DNA of 5,948 nt from an uncultured archaeon (GTDB lineage: Archaea; Thermoproteota; Nitrososphaeria; Conexivisphaerales; CALBHZ01): contig CALBHZ010000184.1 of the NCBI GenBank assembly GCA_937892815.1, forward strand, positions 1 through 5,948, read 5' to 3'. Below the pieces are notes generated by a model that saw only the letters and a list, made by a program, of their open reading frames with translations, was not told the DNA's origin and made no database searches. Shown here piece after piece: positions 1 to 4,808 of the stretch (position 1 is the first letter of the stretch; the number at the start of each line of letters is the position of its first letter). A program made the translations under genes and the position numbers.

Positions 1-61
1 AGAAGACGGCATACGAGATGTAGAGAGGTCTCGTGGGCTCGGAGATGTGTATAAGAGACAG
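1..61 (+). other. Residual Illumina Nextera (Tn5) adapter, not genomic
   Basis: Bases 1-19 match the P7 flow-cell sequence lacking its first five bases. Bases 20-27 (GTAGAGAG) sit in the i7 index slot and match the adapter form of Nextera index N707 as I remember it. Bases 28-42 (GTCTCGTGGGCTCGG) and 43-61 (AGATGTGTATAAGAGACAG, the 19-base mosaic end) complete the read-2 side of a tagmentation adapter. The order P7, index, read-2 primer, mosaic end, insert is that of a library molecule, so this is untrimmed read-through kept at a contig end. Nothing should be annotated here, and the sequence just after it may rest on few reads. Confidence 0.98.
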
Positions 62-1344
62 GAATATATATAGGTCTACCGGCTAGGGGAAGAAGGATTT
101 TAGGAGATAAAGCTAAGACGTTACTACTTGAGGTCGTACCTAAGATAATACGTTCAATAATCTCATAAGAAGAAAGGAAAGGGGAAATCCAAGAACATAT
201 CAATAATTACCTAGATCAAGAATACATTAGGAAGTGGCTCTACGAAAACAACTACGCTTTTTTCATTGGGGATAATAGCGTGCTTCCTAGGGAATCTAGC
301 TTAACCGAAAGGCCGATGAGAAACTCCGTACCTTTCAGATCTCCCAACTCCCTTCGAGTATCGGTGAAGCTTCCAAGCGGCCGCTCAATTACCGGAATGG
401 TCATGCCTGCCGGGCTCGTTACTATAACTGGAGGAGGATACCATGGGAAGACGACCCTTTTAGAGGCCATACAAGAAGGGATATACGATCACGTAGAGGG
501 AGACGGTAGGGAGCTTACTATTTCCAGAAAGTATACGGTATTAGTTAAAGCTGAGGACGGTAGGATAGTTTCCCACGTCGATATATCTAGCTTTATCGAT
601 AAGCTGCCCTCTGGAGAGGATACTAGCGACTATACAAGCCTCGACTCAAGTGGATCTACGAGCATGGCGGCATCGATTAACGAGGCGATTGAGGCTGGAG
701 CTGAAGTGCTACTAATAGATGAGGATACTAGCGCAACTAACCTTCTATATAAAGATGAAGTTATGAAAGAGGTAGTTGTTAACGATCCTATTAAGCCCTT
801 CTGTTTACAAGCGAGAAGTCTAGTAAGTAAAACTGGGGTTAGCGTAGTAGCTATAGTGAGCGCTTCCTCGGCTTTCATTAACATCTCCGATAGAATAATT
901 TTGATGGAAAAGTTCATTCCGAGAGATATAACTTCAAACGTAGGAAGATCCAACATATGTGGAGATGAGCTACTTTATAAAGCCCCGAAGAAGAGACTGT
1001 TCCACGGAATTAAAGACTTAAAGAGAGTTAAAGCTAAGGGGTTCAAGATCGTTGCAGAATATTACGGAGGAGATAGCTACGAACTCGATTTAACATACTA
1101 TCCTAGGATAGTTGAGAAGGGACAGGTGAAGTTCTCAACGTACATAATTGAAAAGCTCTCTAATTTAAGGAGGCCTATGAGCGTCTCTGAATTGATAACT
1201 TACGTAAATAGATCGATCCGTGATAAAAGCTTCTCAGCTTTCGCTAAACCCGTGCCTCCGGATTTAACGGTGGTAGATGGCTTTGACGTCATATGGATTT
1301 TGAATAGGCTTTACGGTTCCATCTTTTCTCAAATTCCTAACTAG
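62..1344 (+). CDS. Predicted ATPase of the ABC class (COG3044/PF09818), 5'-truncated, with one in-frame stop
   Basis: This is the C-terminal three quarters of a COG3044 protein; members are usually about 550-600 residues and 426 codons are visible here. The Walker A loop GGGYHGKTT is at 430-456 (family usually GGGYHGKST), the ABC signature-like SGSTSMA at 649-669, and Walker B VLLIDEDTSATN from 706, with the likely catalytic Glu at 721-723. The same frame is clearly family-like upstream of the GTG at 280: IGLPARGRRILG follows the adapter, and LDQEYIRKWL then FFIGDNSVLPRE precede the nucleotide-binding core. GTG280 is therefore an internal Val, not the start. A TAA at 166-168 interrupts the frame, and no start codon or ribosome-binding site allows a restart between 169 and 279. 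Possible reasons are an error near the contig end, a pseudogene, or recoding. The biological role is unknown in archaea; the trypanosome relative MRB1590 is linked to mitochondrial RNA editing. The protein is probably cytosolic. It is convergent with the next gene, with a 27-base gap. Confidence 0.9.
166..168 (+). other. In-frame TAA inside the ABC-class ATPase gene
   Basis: The codons before it read KIIRSIIS and those after it EERKGEIQEHINNYLDQEYIR, with no frame change, so a single codon is affected rather than a frameshift. It falls in the less conserved linker between the N-terminal domain and the core. TAA ends at least three other genes here (3096-3098, 3380-3382, 4686-4688), so the code is not reassigned. 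One substitution would give Tyr, Glu, Gln, Lys, Leu or Ser. It lies only about 105 bases from the adapter junction, which makes a sequencing or assembly error a serious option. Confidence 0.85.
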
Positions 1345-1371
1345 CCTTAATGTAAGACAAATCAATTAAAT

Positions 1372-2550
1372 TCAGTATCTAAAGATCAGTAAGGGGACCT
1401 CTAGCTCTTTTTTCGATAAACCCGAATGAGCTCCCTTCATTTCATACTTCCTCTTCTTAGGCCTAATATCAAGCGCGTATCCCTCCTTAGGTAGCAAGAT
1501 CAGCCTTCCAAGCCTATACAATGCTAAGTCCTTTACCTCTCTTAGCCCCAGTAATCTAAGCTCTAGGGCCTCTTCCTTCTTTAAAGCTAAACACCATTTC
1601 CCGTATTTCCTATTCACCTCGTCTAGTACCTCATCATAGCTATCTTCTAAGGGAAGCAAAAAGGTAGCCCTCATATCTCCGAATGGAGGAAGATACAGCT
1701 TATTTACTATATCCTTATCATCTACAATCCGATCTTGACGTTTCCTAGCATCGACAAATCCGTGATCCGCTACTATTACGAATGCCCTCCTTCCCTTCTT
1801 CTTGAAGGGAAGCTTAGATATCAAGGATAAGACCCTAGATACGTACGCTTTCACCTCCTCAGAATCTGGAGAATATACGTGAGCAGCCGTATCTAGGACT
1901 TCCCAATATGCCGATATGAGCTCTCCTCTTTCTCCAATTAACCTTATCATTAAGTCTTCTAAATCTACGTACGGCACTACTTCGGCATCGTCATACAGAG
2001 CCTTAGTTAAGAACGTATCCACTAGATACCTCTTAATGTAAAGCTTTGAATCCAGCCCTCCTCCTCTAGCCTTTTTATGGATGGGAGGAACCGGTAAGAA
2101 CTTCTCTGGATCGATTATTTCAGCGATTTTATCGTATGGAGTTGTTCTAATTATTTCAATAATACTTCCTACTTCCCTACTCAACATCGAATAACCGAGT
2201 ACGCCATGTTCGCATGGCTCGAGGCCGGTAACTAAGCTAGCCATAGCGGTAGTCGTAGTAGTAGGGAAGACGCTACTTATCTTAAAGTACTTTCCTCTCT
2301 TCTTGATAAGCGGGAACTCCGGAGCTTTTTCAATTAAATACGACGATAATCCATCTATTACCAATATGGTAATGCTTTCAACGCCCTCTAAGGCCGAGTG
2401 AACATTATCGGGCAAAACAGGTCCGTTGGGCTTTAACCCTAGTACCTTCATTACGCTGTTAGCGAAGTTTACGATGCTTATCTTGTAGTTGGGTAGATAA
2501 AGCTCCAACTTCCTATTTAACTCTTTAAACAACCCAGTATATAGAAGCAC
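1372..2550 (-). CDS. AlkP-superfamily phosphodiesterase / nucleotide pyrophosphatase (COG1524, PF01663)
   Basis: A 392-residue enzyme predicted to hydrolyse phosphodiester or pyrophosphate bonds using two metal ions and a Thr nucleophile. All seven residues expected from characterised NPP enzymes can be placed: D66 (ILVIDG), nucleophile T99 in the PTTTTT stretch 96-101, D220 and H224 (LDTAAH), D262 and H263 (VADHGF), and H375 (GAHSG). The family's SLVTGL and HGVLGY blocks follow the nucleophile at 105-120. There is no signal peptide or membrane segment, so a cytoplasmic enzyme is likely, unlike the secreted or anchored eukaryotic NPPs. The substrate cannot be told from sequence; phosphoglycerate mutase-like or sulfatase activity is less likely because of the Thr nucleophile and the PF01663-type blocks. 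The start is uncertain. GTG2550 gives the longest form, but a TATA-like box at 2557-2564 lies too close to it and fits a leaderless TTG at 2532-2530 (codon 7) better. It diverges from the M52 peptidase gene. Confidence 0.92.
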   Translation of the reverse strand: MLLYTGLFKELNRKLELYLPNYKISIVNFANSVMKVLGLKPNGPVLPDNVHSALEGVESITILVIDGLSSYLIEKAPEFPLIKKRGKYFKISSVFPTTTTTAMASLVTGLEPCEHGVLGYSMLSREVGSIIEIIRTTPYDKIAEIIDPEKFLPVPPIHKKARGGGLDSKLYIKRYLVDTFLTKALYDDAEVVPYVDLEDLMIRLIGERGELISAYWEVLDTAAHVYSPDSEEVKAYVSRVLSLISKLPFKKKGRRAFVIVADHGFVDARKRQDRIVDDKDIVNKLYLPPFGDMRATFLLPLEDSYDEVLDEVNRKYGKWCLALKKEEALELRLLGLREVKDLALYRLGRLILLPKEGYALDIRPKKRKYEMKGAHSGLSKKELEVPLLIFRY

Positions 2551-2556
2551 CTACTC

Positions 2557-2577
2557 TTAAAAAGATTTCATTAAAAC
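2557..2577 (-). promoter_or_regulatory. Candidate promoter of the phosphodiesterase gene
   Basis: On the minus strand there are two T-rich elements: CTTTTTAA (plus-strand TTAAAAAG, 2557-2564) and GTTTTAATG (2569-2577). The first is centred about 28 bases before the TTG at codon 7, the usual TATA-to-start spacing of a leaderless archaeal gene. The second is centred about 23 bases before GTG2550. The sequence alone does not settle which one is used, so the two candidate starts stay open. Confidence 0.4.
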
Positions 2578-2578
2578 T

Positions 2579-2600
2579 GATAAACGTCGAACGTTTCATC
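2579..2600. promoter_or_regulatory. Hyphenated palindrome, possible operator in the divergent promoter region
   Basis: AAACGT (2582-2587), a 3-base spacer CGA, then ACGTTT (2591-2596) form a perfect inverted repeat. Allowing one bulged base, the arms extend outward to GAT at 2579 and ATC at 2600. It lies about 50 bases before the start of the minus-strand gene and about 56 before the TTG of the plus-strand gene, just upstream of both candidate TATA boxes. That is where a dimeric archaeal repressor or activator could act on both genes. The regulator is not in the window. Confidence 0.4.
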
Positions 2601-2620
2601 TTTGTTCAACAAAAGTTATT

Positions 2621-2633
2621 AGCAAGCTTAAGG
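2621..2633 (+). promoter_or_regulatory. Weak TATA/BRE-like element before the M52 peptidase gene
   Basis: AGCAAGCTTAAGG has an A/T core at 2627-2632, centred about 22-23 bases before the TTG start at 2652. That is slightly short for a leaderless transcript but acceptable. An alternative element, AAAGTTATTA at about 2612-2621, would place transcription start near 2642 with a 10-base leader. Confidence 0.3.
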
Positions 2634-2651
2634 GTACCGTTTAATAAGGGC

Positions 2652-3098
2652 TTGAGGATATCGATAGTAGGGTTTGGCAACCCCTACATGGGAGATGATG
2701 CTGTAGGAATAAAGATCTTAGAAGGGCTCAAAAACATTGGGCTTCCGGATAACGTAGAAATTCACGAGTGTTCTTCTGAATTCGATCTAATAAATATAGT
2801 CGATAAAGCGGATGAGCTAATCATCGTTGACTCTATGCTTTCCGGAGTCGAGCCTGGAACCGTCGTAGTTGAAGAGCTGAGAGCGGATATGGGAGAGGTG
2901 AAGCCTATAACGAGCCTCCATGGATTAGACATAACCTCCGTGCTACCTCTAGTTAAAGCGATAAACGGCAAGCCCAGCAAAGTAATTTTCGTAGGGATAG
3001 AAGCCGAGGATATTTCGGTAAAGGAAGGCCTTTCCCCTAAGGTCGAATCAGCAATTCCCGAGGCAATTAAAACTATTCTAAATTTGATCGGGGTCTAA
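2652..3098 (+). CDS. Hydrogenase maturation endopeptidase, M52/HybD-like family (COG0680, PF01750)
   Basis: A 148-residue protein of the family that removes the C-terminal tail of the large subunit of NiFe hydrogenases after nickel insertion, in the cytoplasm. The family's glycine-rich opening GFGNPYMGDDAVG is at residues 7-19. The nickel-sensing ligands known from E. coli HybD (E16, D62, H93) correspond here to D16, D60 in LIIVDS, and H90 in TSLHGLD. VIFVGIEAEDI at 111-121 is the typical C-terminal strand block, and the length matches the family. The start is TTG2652: the conserved MRISIVGFGN begins there, and no upstream in-frame start lies in the short gap. No hydrogenase subunit or hyp gene is visible in the window, so its substrate is encoded elsewhere. 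Members also occur with F420-reducing and other hydrogenases, so the exact partner is unknown. A pyrimidine-rich tract follows the stop. Confidence 0.93.
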   Translation: MRISIVGFGNPYMGDDAVGIKILEGLKNIGLPDNVEIHECSSEFDLINIVDKADELIIVDSMLSGVEPGTVVVEELRADMGEVKPITSLHGLDITSVLPLVKAINGKPSKVIFVGIEAEDISVKEGLSPKVESAIPEAIKTILNLIGV

Positions 3099-3100
3099 CA

Positions 3101-3120
3101 CTTTTCCACCTTTTTCTCCC
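3101..3120 (+). terminator. Pyrimidine/T-rich terminator after the M52 peptidase gene
   Basis: A tract of C and T with two T runs (TTTT at 3102-3105 and TTTTT at 3111-3115) begins three bases after the stop codon, with no clear hairpin. T-rich tracts of this kind are the usual intrinsic termination signal in archaea. A separate promoter follows before the next gene, which agrees with termination here. Confidence 0.55.
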
Positions 3121-3139
3121 ATTATTTCCGTGCAGAGAG

Positions 3140-3151
3140 AAAATTATAAAA
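3140..3151 (+). promoter_or_regulatory. TATA-box promoter of the 66-residue protein gene
   Basis: TTATAAAA at 3144-3151, preceded by purine-rich GAGAAAA as a possible BRE, is a good archaeal TATA box. Its centre is about 35 bases before the TTG at 3182, so transcription would start near 3174 with a leader of roughly 8 bases. GAGG at 3172-3175 could serve as a weak ribosome-binding site. Confidence 0.5.
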
Positions 3152-3181
3152 GGAGGCTCAAAAAGAAGGCAGAGGCTAGAA

Positions 3182-3382
3182 TTGGAAGAAGAGGACGAGC
3201 TGAAGAAGGAAGCTGAGAACTTAATACGTAGGATATGGAATAGAGAAGGTAATAGCTACTCGGAAAGGCTACATATAGCCTATAGGAATGTAGAGGAAGC
3301 CGTAAAGAAGGAAGTACCTAAAATACTAAAAACGGCCGATACTATACGGAGAAACGCTAAATTACATCAATTGGAAAATTAA
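3182..3382 (+). CDS. Small charged helical protein, unknown function (66 aa)
   Basis: I do not recognise this protein. It is 66 residues long, rich in Glu, Lys and Arg, without Cys, and looks helical throughout apart from a possible turn at REGNSYSER (residues 21-29). The first 16 residues are acidic then basic (EEEDELKKE), and the C-terminal half (VEEAVKKEVPKILKTADTIRRNAK) has an amphipathic pattern. There is no signal peptide or membrane segment. The TTG at 3182 is chosen because a TATA box lies about 35 bases upstream and no ATG or GTG is in frame before it, although the frame stays open further upstream. It has its own promoter, a T-rich terminator before it and a hairpin directly after its stop, so it is probably expressed alone. 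It could be a chance ORF, but the promoter and terminator placement argue for a real gene. Confidence 0.55.
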   Translation: MEEEDELKKEAENLIRRIWNREGNSYSERLHIAYRNVEEAVKKEVPKILKTADTIRRNAKLHQLEN

Positions 3383-3410
3383 AGGAGTGCTCTATCTGAT
3401 AAACGCTCCT
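3383..3410 (+). other. Hairpin directly after the 66-residue gene
   Basis: AGGAGTG (3383-3389) can pair with CGCTCCT (3404-3410) over seven base pairs including one G-U, with a 14-base loop. It begins at the base after the stop codon. It could protect or define the 3' end of the small transcript. There is no long T run right behind it, so it is not a bacterial-type terminator. Confidence 0.4.
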
Positions 3411-3457
3411 AAATTGTAGCCTCCGCTATGCTAATTTTAAAATCTTTATCGTTTATC
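3398..3457. repeat. Widely spaced inverted repeat GATAAACG / CGTTTATC
   Basis: GATAAACG at 3398-3405 and its exact reverse complement at 3450-3457 are separated by 44 bases. The left copy overlaps the right arm of the hairpin above. The sequence between contains the A/T palindrome ATTTTAAAAT. Ten-base copies (CTGATAAACG) also occur at 2577-2586 and 5713-5722, and the 8-base core at 2960-2967. The arms are short and may be coincidental; a protein-binding site pair is one possibility. Confidence 0.3.
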
Positions 3458-3491
3458 ATCTAAGAAGTATATAGAGTTATGGAGAATCGTA

Positions 3492-3505
3492 GAAAGGTAT
3501 AAATA
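3492..3505 (+). promoter_or_regulatory. BRE/TATA promoter ahead of the uncharacterised gene pair
   Basis: GAAAGG (3492-3497, BRE-like) followed by TATAAATA (3498-3505) is the best-looking archaeal promoter in the window. Transcription would be expected near 3527-3531. That coincides with an ATG at 3531 that opens a 42-codon ORF, and would give the gene at 3643 a leader of about 115 bases. Confidence 0.6.
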
Positions 3506-3530
3506 TTTTATTTAGTAATATCCTAAATTG

Positions 3531-3659
3531 ATGATACTCTTTAGGTTTAAACCAGCTTCTTATTTGTTTGCGTGTTTACCAAGCTTTCATTTGACATTTA
3601 GTCATACTCCTGAAAGTGATAAGGGATTGCGAGGTGTAAAAGGTGATCGTTATGAATGA
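3531..3659 (+). CDS. Possible 42-codon leaderless small ORF
   Basis: ATG at 3531 opens a 42-residue reading frame beginning MILFRFKPASYLF and ending GDRYE, with TGA at 3657-3659. The ATG is about 29 bases from the centre of a strong TATA box, the spacing expected for a leaderless start. The frame ends inside the beginning of the next gene, overlapping it by 17 bases from GTG3643 or 8 from ATG3652, so the two could be coupled in translation. I recognise no family. The first 25 residues are fairly hydrophobic and aromatic, the last third charged. It may be a real small protein, a regulatory leader peptide, or chance. Confidence 0.3.
   Translation: MILFRFKPASYLFACLPSFHLTFSHTPESDKGLRGVKGDRYE
3631..3647 (+). 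promoter_or_regulatory. Two Shine-Dalgarno-like sites competing for the start at 3643/3652
   Basis: GAGGTG at 3631-3636 is six bases before GTG3643. GGTGAT at 3642-3647 is four bases before ATG3652. Both match the complement of the archaeal 16S rRNA tail. The first spacing is the more usual, which favours GTG3643; the ATG start would shorten the protein by only three residues. An SD site is expected for a gene inside a transcript rather than at its 5' end. Confidence 0.5.
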
Positions 3660-3984
3660 GGAAATAAAGCGCAAGTTGCTGGAGTGCATCGATGAAGGCT
3701 TAAATTCCCTAGGAAGAACGGTAAAGCAGGTAATTTATTGGTATTTGGAGAATAAATTTGGAGTGAAGAGGTGTGATATACTGGATAAGCCCGAGGAATT
3801 CATTAGGGCCTTGGAGTTGATGTATGGATGTGGCGTTGTCGTCCTTGAAAACATGATCGTTAGTAAGATAAGAGAGGAGTTTAACGTTCAATCGGAGGAT
3901 TTCATCGGCGCTATAATGGAGATCAAAAGGAGATACGATTCCTTCTCTAAGATACAAAACTACTTCATAATACTTATAGTATGA
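3643..3984 (+). CDS. Uncharacterised small archaeal protein (113 aa), possibly NitrOD5-like domain
   Basis: A 113-residue, mostly helical protein. Residues 5-85 (KRKLLECIDEGLNSLG, VKQVIYWYLENKFG, LDKPEEFIRALELMYG and a following amphipathic helix) remind me of a small archaeal helical domain I recall as NitrOD5 (formerly a DUF). This is from memory and is only a weak guess. That domain has no known biochemical role. There are three Cys (C15, C44, C63), too scattered for a clear metal site. The end, QNYFIILIV, is short and hydrophobic but not long enough for a membrane span. Its stop overlaps the next gene's start in an ATGA (3981-3984), so the two are almost certainly cotranscribed and translationally coupled. 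The likely promoter is at 3492-3505. The start may be GTG3643 or ATG3652. Confidence 0.75.
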   Translation: MIVMNEEIKRKLLECIDEGLNSLGRTVKQVIYWYLENKFGVKRCDILDKPEEFIRALELMYGCGVVVLENMIVSKIREEFNVQSEDFIGAIMEIKRRYDSFSKIQNYFIILIV

Positions 3985-4688
3985 TGAGGTTGGGCATTTC
4001 CGAGTATCTCGCATTAGTTAAGAATTTAAGGGGGATGGTTTACTTTGAAGATGAGGAGGAGCTATTAAACTGGGTTAGAAATCGCTTCAAGTACAGGAAT
4101 TTGGGCATCCCAGCTTCTTTAAAGCCCTTTATCAAGGTTAAAAAGCCTTTTGTACCGGTGGATTATCCCTTCGATTCCCTGCTCAGGTTAAGGGACGTAG
4201 CGGAGAAAGCGCTTAAAGCGGATCTAAAGTTCATCGATTCGTTAATTCTAGCTTCCTGTTTCGTATCTCCTCTACTCTTAATCGGTAAAGAGGCCGTTGA
4301 CAAGGTCGTGAACTATGCAGTATCCGTTGTAAATACGAGATTGGATATGAGAATTCAGGATTGGAAACTGCATTTGAGGATAGCCGATTACTCCATTTTA
4401 GATCTGTACGCTTGGTGCACTTCCCACTCTAGAAAGCTTTGGGAAGGATACGATTTAGGCAATTTTATCGATGAGAGAAAGGAAGTCATAGAGAAAGATG
4501 AAAGAAGGTACTGGAGACTTGGAAGGGGGAGAGGAAAGGAGAGACCTTTCCTTGCTTACTTAGACTTAGTTCAATACCTAATTAACGATCTAGATGGCTT
4601 GCTAGAGCTCCCTAAGGAGGAAACGGTATTGGCTCTTGCCATAGTTCCAGCTGTAGTTATAACCGAGGAGAACGTCCCTAAAGCGTAA
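3981..4688 (+). CDS. Uncharacterised archaeal protein (235 aa), coupled to the upstream gene
   Basis: I do not recognise this 235-residue protein. It appears soluble and mainly helical. An acidic segment (FEDEEELLNWV, 22-32) leads into a proline-rich stretch with the repeated pattern KPFIKVKKPFVPVDYPF (48-64). A hydrophobic helix follows (IDSLILASCFVSPLLLIG, 85-102), too short and polar to be a sure membrane segment. A Trp/Tyr/His-rich part lies at 128-157, and an Arg/Gly run (YWRLGRGRGKERPF, 177-190) could bind nucleic acid or phosphate, though that is a guess. No catalytic motif is evident. The start is ATG3981, overlapping the previous stop by four bases, with ATG3984 as an alternative; no ribosome-binding site is visible, as expected for a coupled gene. 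It probably works with the 113-residue protein. Confidence 0.8.
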   Translation: MMRLGISEYLALVKNLRGMVYFEDEEELLNWVRNRFKYRNLGIPASLKPFIKVKKPFVPVDYPFDSLLRLRDVAEKALKADLKFIDSLILASCFVSPLLLIGKEAVDKVVNYAVSVVNTRLDMRIQDWKLHLRIADYSILDLYAWCTSHSRKLWEGYDLGNFIDERKEVIEKDERRYWRLGRGRGKERPFLAYLDLVQYLINDLDGLLELPKEETVLALAIVPAVVITEENVPKA

Positions 4689-4721
4689 ATAGCCCTTGAT
4701 GCATTGACGCAACCTAAATGA

Positions 4722-4740
4722 CTTAAAGAAAAAATTTAAG
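4722..4740 (-). terminator. T-run terminator with small hairpin for the surface-protein gene
   Basis: Read on the minus strand this is CTTAAA, then TTTTTTC, then TTTAAG: a six-base inverted repeat around a T-rich loop, about 70 bases after the surface-protein stop. The T run fits archaeal termination. For the convergent plus-strand gene, only short T runs at 4751-4754 and 4767-4770 are seen. The rest of the 120-base gap (4689-4808) shows no gene or RNA. Confidence 0.45.
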
Positions 4741-4808
4741 GAATTAATCCTTTTCTGCTGTCAACGTTTTAGCACTATCGTTGTTTATGTGTAGTTTGAG
4801 TATTTGTC

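Noticed and set aside
166..168. Reassignment of TAA as a sense codon
   Set aside because: TAA is the natural terminator of at least three other genes in the window.
252..470. Minus-strand reading frame of 72 codons
   Set aside because: Lies opposite the conserved COG3044 coding sequence including its Walker A loop; no family similarity or promoter.
630..956. Minus-strand reading frame of 108 codons
   Set aside because: Antisense to the ABC signature and Walker B region; low-complexity Ser/Thr/Ala composition typical of a shadow frame.
1345..1371. Terminator or RNA in the gap between the two convergent genes
   Set aside because: Only 27 A/T-rich bases, with no hairpin or T run strong enough on either strand.
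2762..2980. Minus-strand reading frame of 72 codons
   Set aside because: Antisense to the M52 peptidase; Ser/Thr-rich shadow composition.
3130..3216. GTG-initiated 28-codon basic ORF (RENYKRRLKKKAEAR)
   Set aside because: Its start lies upstream of the TATA box at 3144-3151, so that promoter could not express it, and it ends inside the 66-residue gene.
3529..3613. Possible C/D box guide RNA (TGATGA at 3529-3534, CTGA at 3610-3613)
   Set aside because: Box spacing of about 75 bases is long for archaeal guides, the C box lacks its leading purine, and no internal D'/C' pair is visible.
3709..4014. Minus-strand reading frame of 101 codons
   Set aside because: Antisense to the coupled gene pair, crossing their junction; the sense frames have Shine-Dalgarno sites and an ATGA overlap, this one has no support.
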